Shown here: positions 17,195-25,287 of the stretch, piece after piece | Layout: every line of letters begins with the position of its first letter | Numbering within the stretch: the stretch's first letter is position 1 | NCBI GenBank assembly: GCA_027459665.1 | Contig: DAIDHN010000002.1 | Span: 1 to 64,000 of the forward strand | Source: Chthonomonadaceae bacterium | GTDB taxonomy: Bacteria > Armatimonadota > Chthonomonadetes > Chthonomonadales > Chthonomonadaceae | Direction of reading: 5' to 3' | Length of the DNA stretch: 64,000 nt | Position numbers and translations under genes: made by a program | The notes under the pieces: model-generated | What the model was told of the DNA's origin: nothing | Seen by the model: only the letters and a program-made list of their open reading frames with translations | Database searches by the model: none

Positions 17195-17725
17195 CTACAG
17201 ATTAATAGCATTTGCCAGATCAGAAAGCACTATCAACCATCTTTCTGCATGAGAAGGCTCTCTGTATTCAGGCACAAAACCAAGACTTCTGTAGAGCTTT
17301 ATGGCAGCAAGTCTTGTATCTTGAGTCTCCAGCACTACGTCTTTGCAGCCTATTGCTCGAAATGAATGCAGACAGGCAAGTGTGACCGCTCTTCCCAGTC
17401 TCTGCCCTCTGTGAGCCGGATGGCTGGCTACCCAGTGCAGATATCCGCTTCCCGGATATTCTTGCGGCAGCAGTCGCACAGAGGCTGTTGCAACGGGGGC
17501 TAGTTCCTGATCTATCACCCAGGTGAGCTTTACATCTGCAGCCTCCAGCAAATCCAGGCGTACACGGCCCGGCGTCCAGCTTTTGTCATCAAATGCAGCC
17601 TGCATCAACACCGCAAGAGCAATGGTATCTCCCACTGCCGCTTCCCGCAATGCATAGCCCTCTGGAAGCTGCGGCTGTTCTGGCAGGCTCTCCAAGTTGC
17701 TTCTGCGCATGAAAAGATGTGACAT
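17195..17725 (-). CDS. GNAT-family N-acetyltransferase
   Basis: A 176-residue acetyl-CoA-dependent transferase. The fold is seen in YALREAAVGDTIALAVLM (N-terminal strand and helix), LHWVASHPAHRGQRLGRAVTLACL (acetyl-CoA pyrophosphate motif with RGQRLG), and DTRLAAIKLYRSLGFVPEYR (C-terminal signature). The acceptor is unknown. The ATG at 17725 has AGGAAGG about 10 bases upstream. It lies downstream of the GH15 gene on the same strand, 80 bases away, and could share its transcript. Confidence 0.88.
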   Translation of the reverse strand: MSHLFMRRSNLESLPEQPQLPEGYALREAAVGDTIALAVLMQAAFDDKSWTPGRVRLDLLEAADVKLTWVIDQELAPVATASVRLLPQEYPGSGYLHWVASHPAHRGQRLGRAVTLACLHSFRAIGCKDVVLETQDTRLAAIKLYRSLGFVPEYREPSHAERWLIVLSDLANAINL

Positions 17726-17804
17726 GGTTTGGTTTCCTTCCTGTAAAGTCTTTATTCACTTCTACATACGCAACTCGCATAACAATCCATTTGTAACGCT
17801 TCTG

Positions 17805-19796
17805 TCAGGCTGCTTCAGCCATGTCGTCATCCTCTCCATTGTTCAGCAGCGCCCTGCGCTTATCACGCAGCAAACATACTGTAGCAACAAAAGTGGCATG
17901 TGACCATGTAAGTGGCGAGACAGAGATTGGTGAACCGTTGTACGGGTGGATCTGCTCTGCCATTACCCCCGAAGCAAGAGCATGGCGAATGCACCATCTT
18001 ATCAGTTCAACTGCTTTCTCCAACTCCTGCAGCGTTTCTGCAGCCTCTATGCGCCACTGGGCTAGCCACAAGGTACAGAGAAACCACGGGTTTCCAGGTA
18101 CGTTTTCCGTATCTTGACTTACCTGATAAAACGTATCTCTCTCATAGCGAGCCATTCCTCCTACGTGTGTCTTCACCCAGAGGGTTTTCTCCATGTGGTC
18201 CATGGTAGCACGCATTCGAGCATCTCTTGGCCCCAAGTAGCCAAACAAAAATAGCCCGGCAACACTTACATCAGTCACATAGTCACGCACAACCTGCCCC
18301 TCTTCCAGCCTCACGCCTCGCAGGTATCTGCCTTCTTCCGGGCTGTATAAATAAGTATCTGCCGCCTGTCTCACTTCTTCAGCTACTCTAAAGTAGCGTC
18401 TGGCTCTATCGCTGTCACCAAAGATATCTGCAAATTTCGAGGCGGCCATCAAGCCTGCCCATACCCCGGCAACTGTAAATGTATGCACCCCTCGCCGCTC
18501 TTCCCATAAATCCCAGCACATATCAGGCAACCCTGTTCCTGCATCCCTAAAACTCGCTAAAAAATCTCCAACAGGCTCTATCAAACTGGTGTACACACCT
18601 CTCAAATAGTCTATGTCGCTCTGTTGGTCAAAATGCCTGCCCAGTGCATAAAGTATCAGCGCTGTCTCGTCTTCCTGAATGGGCAGCTGCAAATGCCCAT
18701 TGGCATCTGCCCACGGGTGCCACGAAGAACCTACGCTTCCATCTGGGTTGTACTTGTGCCAAAAATACCCTGCGGGGTCAACCACATTGGCGCAAAAGGT
18801 AAAAAACCGCCTTGTAATTTCATGATAGCCTGCCAGGTCCAGGGCATGGGCAACCAGTGCGCCGTCACGTGGCCAAAGGTAAGAATACGAATCTCTGTTG
18901 TACTGCATAACATCCGAATCGTTGGCGGCTAGTATTGCCCCGCGGTTGTCTATCTGTGTGCGTAATACCAGCAGGCTTCGATGGTACTGCTTCAAAATGT
19001 CCTGATCAAGCTCATCAGGGTTGTCGCCTTTGGTAACCCAAAACTTCCAGTAAGTGCGCACGCGGCGCAGTATCGTTTCTGGCCCGGTCTGTCTAATGTC
19101 ATGATCCAGTCGGCTCACCTCAGACTGATTCCTGCCCGCACATATCCACATGTAGGCAGTTGCTTTCTGCTTCACGCGCACCATCACCCTGCCCACAGAG
19201 TCAACACTGCCCTGAGAAATCGGGTTGCGGCTCAATGAACCGTCTTCAGCATCCCGCCAGGTGCCCTCAGCCTGATGATGACCTATAATGCCTACCGCAT
19301 AGCTTGAAAGCCCCCACTCTCTGCCATTGGTGCCGCTGATCAAAAACCAGTGCTGCCCCTTGTAATGAATTAATGCTCTGCGAGAAGGATCGTAGTAAGC
19401 GGTGTCACCCTCGCGAGAACCTGCTATGTTCAAATCGTGATGCCAAAATAAACGCACATCTCTCTCGCCACCATGCAGATTCTCCAACTCTATGCGCCGC
19501 AAATAGGTATCCGAGCTGCAGTCTACACAGTCATGGCAAATCAGTCTCAGTCCCATTTCGCGATGCACCAGAACCACCTCGGTAACCAGTGTATCTTCTT
19601 CATACTTCAGAGACCGCTCCCAGCCCTCATCAGCCACCCACGACATTCGTCCATCGCACCATACGCCAAACCTGCACGGATACCCCATCGTATGATTGTA
19701 CTGCCCCACATATGGGTAATACAATTCGCGCAGATTGTAACGCTCATCAAAGGCAATCAACAGATTTCCATTGGATACTGGCAGGTCGCGTGGCAT
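17805..19796 (-). CDS. Glycoside hydrolase family 15 (glucoamylase-type)
   Basis: 663 residues, cytoplasmic (no signal peptide). An N-terminal beta-sandwich (about 1-260) is typical of bacterial and archaeal GH15 enzymes. The (alpha/alpha)6 barrel then carries YLWPRDGALVAHAL, the QEDETALILYAL segment, DLWEERRGVHTFTVAGVWAGL with the probable general-acid Glu, and MAEQIHPYNGSPISVSPLTWSHA with the probable general-base Glu. GH15 enzymes release glucose from alpha-1,4-glucans or trehalose, or act on dextran-type chains. The substrate here is probably stored glycogen or maltodextrin. GGAG stands 7 bases before the ATG. Confidence 0.93.
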   Translation of the reverse strand: MPRDLPVSNGNLLIAFDERYNLRELYYPYVGQYNHTMGYPCRFGVWCDGRMSWVADEGWERSLKYEEDTLVTEVVLVHREMGLRLICHDCVDCSSDTYLRRIELENLHGGERDVRLFWHHDLNIAGSREGDTAYYDPSRRALIHYKGQHWFLISGTNGREWGLSSYAVGIIGHHQAEGTWRDAEDGSLSRNPISQGSVDSVGRVMVRVKQKATAYMWICAGRNQSEVSRLDHDIRQTGPETILRRVRTYWKFWVTKGDNPDELDQDILKQYHRSLLVLRTQIDNRGAILAANDSDVMQYNRDSYSYLWPRDGALVAHALDLAGYHEITRRFFTFCANVVDPAGYFWHKYNPDGSVGSSWHPWADANGHLQLPIQEDETALILYALGRHFDQQSDIDYLRGVYTSLIEPVGDFLASFRDAGTGLPDMCWDLWEERRGVHTFTVAGVWAGLMAASKFADIFGDSDRARRYFRVAEEVRQAADTYLYSPEEGRYLRGVRLEEGQVVRDYVTDVSVAGLFLFGYLGPRDARMRATMDHMEKTLWVKTHVGGMARYERDTFYQVSQDTENVPGNPWFLCTLWLAQWRIEAAETLQELEKAVELIRWCIRHALASGVMAEQIHPYNGSPISVSPLTWSHATFVATVCLLRDKRRALLNNGEDDDMAEAA

Positions 19797-19983
19797 GTGG
19801 TCACTCCATGACTGAATAAATTTCTCATCGGTGAGATGATTAGGAACAATTTTGCTGGTTCCTGAAAAAAATGTTCCACATTCAAAACAGAAACTACTAA
19901 ACCAGCCTTAAATACATACTGAACCGCCTCCTGCACCCCCTGTGCTCATGTAATCATCTCGCCATACAATGTTTACTCCGCTC

Positions 19984-20012
19984 TTGACAAAATAGTTGTT
20001 ATAGTATATTAT
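19984..20012 (+). promoter_or_regulatory. padR promoter
   Basis: TTGACA (19984-19989), 17 bases, then TATTAT (20007-20012). The -10 box runs into the left arm of the large palindrome, so a bound repressor would block RNA polymerase. Confidence 0.65.
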
Positions 20013-20045
20013 AATAACATCACGATACATCGTGATGTTATTATA
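20010..20045. promoter_or_regulatory. 36-bp perfect palindromic operator of the PadR regulator
   Basis: Arms TATAATAACATCACGAT (20010-20026) and its exact complement (20029-20045), separated by AC. It overlaps the -10 box and ends 14 bases before the padR start. Its size and place fit an autoregulatory PadR site. Such a perfect 17-bp stem could also fold in the mRNA leader next to the AGGAG. Confidence 0.8.
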
Positions 20046-20059
20046 TAACAGGAGAAACC

Positions 20060-20755
20060 ATGAGACACAATTTAGAACACCACAAAACAGGGGCGAGCAG
20101 AAGCACACGCCATGCCGAAGCAGCACGGCATAATACGAATGAGGCCGCCGCAAAACAGAATGGCAGACACGGAGAAAAGGAAGAAAGACATGGAAGACGA
20201 GGCAGAGGAAGGCATGCAGAAGCACACGGCGCCCCAGTCGGAATAGAAAACAGAGTGCGCAGAGGAGAAGCAAGATTCATTCTGCTTGATGTTCTTTCCC
20301 ATGAACCCAGACATGGATATGAAATCATTCGCATACTGGAAGAGAAATCAAATGGTCGCTATGTGCCCAGCCCGGGCACTGTATATCCCTCTCTGCAGTA
20401 TTTGGAGGATTTAGGTCTGATTGTGGCCAAACAGGATGGTGAAAGACGCGTCTACTCTATCACTGAGGCTGGCAAAACAGAGCTTGAGGCCAAACAGGCT
20501 GAAGTAGACGCCTTTTGGCAAAGGCTGAAGGAAAATACCCCTTCTGCCTCGCAATGGGTAAATGCTGGTATTCTGCAGGAAGAAATTCAATTTCTCACGC
20601 AAACCTGCTGGCGTGCATACAAAACTGCAGAAGAGACAGGCAGCAAAGAGATAGTGCAGCAGATACAGCAGGCTCTTGAAAACTGCAGAAATGAAATACG
20701 CAGCATCATCACAAAACACTTTGCAGAACCTGCACAGGAGGAAACTAATGGCTGA
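20060..20755 (+). CDS. PadR-family regulator with His-rich N-terminus (YqjI-like)
   Basis: 231 residues. The first 60 hold 9 histidines and many Arg/Glu residues. Then comes the PadR winged helix (RGEARFILLDVLSHEPRHGYEIIRILEEKSNGRYVPSPGTVYPSLQYLEDLGLI, given here as landmarks at about 68-121) and a helical C-terminal dimerisation part. E. coli YqjI has the same plan and is a nickel-responsive repressor whose His-rich end binds metal. Metal sensing here is inference from that likeness. It overlaps the O-methyltransferase gene by 8 bases. The palindrome upstream suggests it represses its own operon. Confidence 0.9.
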   Translation: MRHNLEHHKTGASRSTRHAEAARHNTNEAAAKQNGRHGEKEERHGRRGRGRHAEAHGAPVGIENRVRRGEARFILLDVLSHEPRHGYEIIRILEEKSNGRYVPSPGTVYPSLQYLEDLGLIVAKQDGERRVYSITEAGKTELEAKQAEVDAFWQRLKENTPSASQWVNAGILQEEIQFLTQTCWRAYKTAEETGSKEIVQQIQQALENCRNEIRSIITKHFAEPAQEETNG

Positions 20756-21407
20756 ACAGTCACTAACCGGTCAGTACAATAAGTATATTGAATCGCTTTT
20801 TACCACTCCAGACCCTGTGCTGCAGCAAACTCTGGCACATATGCAGCAGCAAGACCTCCCTTCTATCAATGTATCTGCAAATGAAGGCAAACTTTTGCAC
20901 ATGCTCGCCCTAATGACTGGTACAAAAAGAATACTGGAAATAGGCACGCTTGGCGGCTACAGTGCAACATGGCTGGCCCGCGCACTGCCCGATGATGGAG
21001 AGATGATCTCACTGGAATTGGATGCGCATCATGCAGAAGTTGCACAAACTAATCTGCAAAGAGCCGGTTTGCATAACAAGGTGAAAATAATGGTTGGCCC
21101 TGCTGCAGAAAGTCTTAAAATACTTGCAGATACAAATCCCCCTGCCTTCGATCTGATTTTTGTAGATGCAGACAAAGATGGTTACACAGAATACCTCAAG
21201 CTTGCACTGCCGCTTCTCAGAGAAGGAGGCCTGATACTTGGCGACAATACACTGCCTCACGCAGTGCTGGAAGAAGGTCAGGAGAGTGGCACAAAGAGCT
21301 ACAACTCTGCTGTCGCTGCAGAACCAAGCCTCATAAGCACCATTCTCCCTATTCTTCGCGGCCAGGGACTGGATGGATTGACGGTATCTATCAAAAGAAC
21401 GGCCTGA
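20748..21407 (+). CDS. Class I SAM-dependent O-methyltransferase
   Basis: A 219-residue COMT-type methyltransferase. It has the SAM site RILEIGTLGGYSATWLARALP, SLELDAHHAEVAQTNL, DLIFVDADKDGYTEYLKLALPLLREGGLILGDN with the metal-binding Asp residues of the catechol/caffeoyl-CoA methyltransferase family, and a late Asn for the third metal ligand. Typical substrates are catechols or other vicinal diols; the real one is unknown. The ATG at 20748 has AGGAGG 6 bases upstream, inside the end of padR. PadR next to this methyltransferase type is a recurring pair in other bacteria. Confidence 0.9.
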   Translation: MAEQSLTGQYNKYIESLFTTPDPVLQQTLAHMQQQDLPSINVSANEGKLLHMLALMTGTKRILEIGTLGGYSATWLARALPDDGEMISLELDAHHAEVAQTNLQRAGLHNKVKIMVGPAAESLKILADTNPPAFDLIFVDADKDGYTEYLKLALPLLREGGLILGDNTLPHAVLEEGQESGTKSYNSAVAAEPSLISTILPILRGQGLDGLTVSIKRTA

Positions 21408-21419
21408 GTTCGCTTCTTG

Positions 21420-22451
21420 CTACGGTGTGTTTAGAGAAGAAGCAAGGTTGTTGAAATTCCAGGTATCTTTCCAGTGAATCAAAAAATCACCGTTTGGTCT
21501 GATATGAAACGGGAGCCAGATGTAGCGCGAATCTGCAAGGTTTTGCGGTTTCCATCTGTCTCCCATGTAAATGAACCAGCCGGGCTTATGAGCAACAGGC
21601 AGCACATATGTCGCCTGCGATCTATCTGAGGTAGCTGCATTTGCGCCTGTAAAGGGGTTGCCCATTGCTTTCCATGTACCTAGCAGATGCAGCGATGTGT
21701 AGTACCTGGCAGCGTTGGGCGCCCAGCCCGATGTACCGCTGCATATCATATAGTAAAGTCCCTTGTAATAAAATATAGCAGGCGCTTCGCGGTACTGACG
21801 GCGCACTGCAACCACCCAGTTCACACCTTCTCTCTGCGGGCGCTCAACATCGGTATAGCTGCTGTTTAGTTTCACTATGTACAGCGAGGCATTATTGTCT
21901 CCACTAAAAACAGTGTAAGCGGTTCCATCTTTTTTTTCATACAGGTTCATATCTCTGTAGGTACTGCCAGCAATTGGAGAAAACGCCTTTACGAATCTAA
22001 ACGGCCCCTCAGGTTTCTCTGACACTGCAACCCCTGCCAGCGAATCTACATACCCTGGGTGATCCAGATGCATCCACATCACAAATGTGTGGGTTTGTCG
22101 ATTGTAGATTACCTTTGGTCTTTCGCAAATTCCGGTAGCCCCAAATCCCTGCGGCATGTTTGCAGAAGGCAAAGCGGTAGAGACATGTTTCCAGTGAAGC
22201 AAATCTTGTGATGCATAGCAGGAAACACCTACCTTGTTCAGATATCCTTCTGACTTGTCTTCACCATACCAGTAGTACATCCCTTTGTAACGTAATATTC
22301 CGCCGCCGTGTGCCTGTATTGGTTCACCTGATTCATCCATCCAGACTGCCCCCGGATGAAAGTTTTTCTGGGCAGCTGCTGCACCGCACAATACCATAAA
22401 TAAACCGGCAGCCAATATAGTTTTCATCGTACAGTCACTCATTTGCCACAT
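21420..22451 (-). CDS. Secreted glycoside hydrolase, GH43-like five-bladed propeller
   Basis: A 343-residue exported enzyme. After the signal peptide (MKTILAAGLFMVLCGAAAAQ) the propeller begins with IQAHGGGILRYKGMYYWYGEDKSEG-type sequence, which in this GH43 branch (galactan-active type) holds first-shell residues. Later motifs are ICERPKVIYN, STYRDMNLYEKKDG, and REAPAIFYYKGLYYMICSGTSGW with the probable acid Glu. Galactan or arabinogalactan side chains are the likely substrate. The frame opens with ATG at 22451; the ATG at 22427 begins the classical signal peptide and may be the true start. Neither has a strong ribosome site. Convergent with the O-methyltransferase gene. Confidence 0.85.
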   Translation of the reverse strand: MWQMSDCTMKTILAAGLFMVLCGAAAAQKNFHPGAVWMDESGEPIQAHGGGILRYKGMYYWYGEDKSEGYLNKVGVSCYASQDLLHWKHVSTALPSANMPQGFGATGICERPKVIYNRQTHTFVMWMHLDHPGYVDSLAGVAVSEKPEGPFRFVKAFSPIAGSTYRDMNLYEKKDGTAYTVFSGDNNASLYIVKLNSSYTDVERPQREGVNWVVAVRRQYREAPAIFYYKGLYYMICSGTSGWAPNAARYYTSLHLLGTWKAMGNPFTGANAATSDRSQATYVLPVAHKPGWFIYMGDRWKPQNLADSRYIWLPFHIRPNGDFLIHWKDTWNFNNLASSLNTP

Positions 22452-22478
22452 ACTGCCCTACCTTGTCTTATGCTGATA

Positions 22479-22507
22479 TTTCTCTATCATACCTAACAGT
22501 GTATAAT
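22479..22507 (+). promoter_or_regulatory. Putative trpB promoter
   Basis: A perfect TATAAT at 22502-22507 with a weak TTTCTC 17 bases upstream, 36 bases before trpB. No attenuator or leader peptide is seen. Confidence 0.4.
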
Positions 22508-22543
22508 ACTCTTTATGATCCTGTTTGATGGAGCAATTATTTT

Positions 22544-23749
22544 ATGACTGTTCAGCAGCCTCACTCTCACCTTCCCGATGAGAAGGGAAAATTTGGGCCG
22601 TTTGGCGGCAGATACGTTCCTGAAACTCTTATCCCTGCCCTAGATGAACTTGCAAGTGAATATAAAACAGCTGTCTCAGACCCTTCTTTTCAAATGCAGA
22701 TGCAGCAAATACTTCGCCATTATGTGGGTCGTGCAACGCCGCTCTATCATGCTGAACGGCTTTCTAGCATGTACAATGCAAAAATATACCTCAAACGCGA
22801 AGACCTCTGCCACACAGGCGCACACAAAATCAACAACGCCACTGGGCAGATTCTGCTTGCACTTCGTATGAAAAAACCACGCATAATCGCCGAAACAGGA
22901 GCCGGTCAGCATGGGGTGGCAACCGCTACTGTCTGTGCCAGATTTGGCCTCAAATGTGACATCTACATGGGGCAGGAAGATGTAGAGAGACAATCGCTCA
23001 ATGTGGCGCGCATGAAGCTGCTGGGGGCAAATGTCATTCCTGTAACCAGTGGCACGGCAACTCTCAAAGATGCCACCAACGAGGCAATGCGTGACTGGGT
23101 TACAAACGTGCGCAGCACTCACTATATTATCGGCTCTGTCGTTGGCCCCCACCCTTACCCCATGATGGTGCGCGATTTTCAATCTGTAATAGGCAGAGAA
23201 GCCCGCGCACAAATCCTTGAACAAGAAGGAAAACTGCCCCACTATCTTGTTGCCTGTGTTGGAGGAGGATCTAATGCTATGGGGCTGTTTTACCCGTTTG
23301 TAAATGACACAGATGTGAAAATTATAGGTGTGGAAGCAGCAGGTGAAGGCATCCACACAGGCAGGCACTGTGCCCCGCTTTCTGCAGGTTCGCCTGGTGT
23401 TTTTCAAGGCTCTGCCAGTTACCTCATTCAAGACGCCGATGGGCAGGTCGCCCCCTCACACTCGATTTCGGCAGGTTTAGATTACCCCGGCGTTGGCCCC
23501 GAACATTCCTGGATGAAAGAGGCTGGCCGTGCGGAATATGTGTCTGTAACAGACTCAGAGGCTCTTGATGCCGTCAGGCTGACTGCAGAGCAGGAAGGGA
23601 TTATCGTGGCACTGGAAACTGCACACGCAATCGCATGGCTGAAACATATGTCCGATAGACTCCAGCCAGACACCATTGTCATCATCAATTGCTCTGGCAG
23701 AGGAGACAAAGATATGAATACCATTGTTCGCGAACTGGAGTTGGCATGA
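22544..23749 (+). CDS. trpB: Tryptophan synthase beta chain
   Basis: PLP enzyme that joins indole, delivered from the alpha chain, to serine to make tryptophan. The 401 residues include [12 protein letters not shown], the PLP lysine in HTGAHKINN, the [13 protein letters not shown] substrate loop, [15 protein letters not shown] for phosphate binding, and the C-terminal [11 protein letters not shown]. Complete and well conserved. The following trpA overlaps (ATGA). No other trp genes are in the window. Confidence 0.97.
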   Translation: MTVQQPHSHLPDEKGKFGPFGGRYVPETLIPALDELASEYKTAVSDPSFQMQMQQILRHYVGRATPLYHAERLSSMYNAKIYLKREDLCHTGAHKINNATGQILLALRMKKPRIIAETGAGQHGVATATVCARFGLKCDIYMGQEDVERQSLNVARMKLLGANVIPVTSGTATLKDATNEAMRDWVTNVRSTHYIIGSVVGPHPYPMMVRDFQSVIGREARAQILEQEGKLPHYLVACVGGGSNAMGLFYPFVNDTDVKIIGVEAAGEGIHTGRHCAPLSAGSPGVFQGSASYLIQDADGQVAPSHSISAGLDYPGVGPEHSWMKEAGRAEYVSVTDSEALDAVRLTAEQEGIIVALETAHAIAWLKHMSDRLQPDTIVIINCSGRGDKDMNTIVRELELA

Positions 23750-24552
23750 CACGACTCAAAACGCATTTTCAAAACCTTTCCGCACGTCACGAAAAGGCGC
23801 TCATATGCTTTCTAACTGCTGGCGACCCCGATATGGATACAACTTTGCAGGTTGTTCGCGCTCTCGCCGCAGCAGGTATGGATGCACTGGAACTGGGAAT
23901 ACCGTTTAGTGACCCGCTCGCCGACGGTCCGGCAATACAAGCCTCCTCTCAAAGGGCATTAGAAGCGGGTGCAACCGTCGCAAAGGTCCTTGAACTCACA
24001 CGCCAGATACGCAAACACCTGCCGAACCTGCCCATTATTCTTATGACCTACTACAACCCTCTGCTAAAATACGGCATGAACCAGTATGCTGCCGATGCTG
24101 CTGAGGCAGGAGTAGATGCACACATAGTCACCGATCTTACCCCCGAAGAAGCAGACCAGTGGAAGTCTCTTTCAGTAATGCACCAGATGGACACCATTTT
24201 TTTGCTCGCCCCTACCAGCACCCCAAAAAGGATACAGTGGGTTGCGGCTCAATGCACCGGGTTTGTGTACTGCGTTTCTCGAACAGGGGTAACTGGCGCA
24301 CGTGAAGATATTCCGGCCGAATTGTATCAAACCGTACAGAACATCAAAAGCTCTACGTCGCTGCCGGTATGCGTCGGCTTTGGCGTGTCTCAGCCAGAAC
24401 ATGTCACAACAATATCTGCCTTTGCAGATGGCGTAGTGGTTGGAAGCGCTCTGGTAAACCTCATACAGGCGCACAGGCATTCTTCAACCCTGCTGCAGCA
24501 GGTATCTGATTTTACATCTGCACTCAAACAGAAAACTCTGCCAGACGCATAG
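23746..24552 (+). CDS. trpA: Tryptophan synthase alpha chain
   Basis: Cleaves indole-3-glycerol phosphate to indole, which tunnels to TrpB. The 268 residues form a TIM barrel with [15 protein letters not shown] (catalytic Glu and Asp region), QRALEAGA, and [13 protein letters not shown] plus [11 protein letters not shown] for phosphate binding. The ATG at 23746 overlaps the trpB stop and keeps the normal N-terminus. The frame is open upstream, but only within trpB. Confidence 0.97.
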   Translation: MTRLKTHFQNLSARHEKALICFLTAGDPDMDTTLQVVRALAAAGMDALELGIPFSDPLADGPAIQASSQRALEAGATVAKVLELTRQIRKHLPNLPIILMTYYNPLLKYGMNQYAADAAEAGVDAHIVTDLTPEEADQWKSLSVMHQMDTIFLLAPTSTPKRIQWVAAQCTGFVYCVSRTGVTGAREDIPAELYQTVQNIKSSTSLPVCVGFGVSQPEHVTTISAFADGVVVGSALVNLIQAHRHSSTLLQQVSDFTSALKQKTLPDA

Positions 24553-24561
24553 GGGGAAGCA

Positions 24562-24951
24562 ATGAATCAGAAGGAAGAAGCCGAAAAACTGGCCGCATTG
24601 GGAGCTGCAATGGCATTTTTGGCCGTTGCAGCAGGAGCTTTCGGTGCGCATGCATTGAAATCAAAACTGCAGCCGCTGCAAATGCATGTTTACGAAACAG
24701 GTGTGCAATACCATATGTACCATGCATTGGGTATTCTTGCAGTTGCAGCACTGGCCCAGACAATGCCTGCCAAAAAAAAGCTTTTCTACACAATTGGCAA
24801 GTTTTTTGCACTGGGAATTCTGCTCTTCTCAGGCAGCCTTTATCTGCTTGCTGTAATAAACATAAAACTGCTCGGAATCATTACTCCCTTTGGAGGGGTC
24901 TGCTTTCTGGCAGGATGGGCAATGCTGGTGCGAGCAGCTCTAAAAGACTAA
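24562..24951 (+). CDS. DUF423 membrane protein (YgdD-like)
   Basis: 129 residues with four hydrophobic helices. DUF423 hallmarks are present: AAGAFGAHALKSKL near the N-terminus, YETGVQYHMYHALGILAVA in the middle, and GIITPFGGVCFLAGWAML at the end. The function is unknown; an inner-membrane location is expected. It starts 9 bases after trpA with a GGGGGAAG-type site, so it is likely transcribed with trpBA. Confidence 0.92.
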   Translation: MNQKEEAEKLAALGAAMAFLAVAAGAFGAHALKSKLQPLQMHVYETGVQYHMYHALGILAVAALAQTMPAKKKLFYTIGKFFALGILLFSGSLYLLAVINIKLLGIITPFGGVCFLAGWAMLVRAALKD

Positions 24952-25287
24952 GTCACATTTGAAATAAGCCTCCGTTCGATTACGTATTGTATTCTGAAAC
25001 GTTCAGGGCGCGTACGGCCGCTTGCTGCAGAGCATGAAATCTGTTTCCGACAATCAAAATGTATTTCTTACATCATTTTGCATCAGAACAGATCATGTTA
25101 AGGCTGCCTAAATTCTGTTGCAAATGGTACATTCGGTCTCAACACGCTCTTAACTCATATTCGTAATAGATAAAGTACAGGGTGTCTCCCATGCACTCTG
25201 CTGTACTATTCATGCACGTGCCGCTCTGTAGAAACGTCACAATATATAATTAGGCTCTACGCAATTGCAGACAAGAGGAGGTAACGT
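24952..25287. other. Non-coding leader region before prkA
   Basis: About 336 bases with no gene-like frame. TATAAT at 25245-25250 could be a -10 box for prkA but has no recognisable -35, so another sigma factor may be used. GAGGAGGT at about 25275 is the prkA ribosome site. No strong hairpin or known riboswitch was recognised. Confidence 0.5.

Noticed and set aside
22676-23431. 251-codon minus-strand open frame inside trpB
   Set aside because: Antisense to a well-conserved trpB; no ribosome site or protein-like motif.
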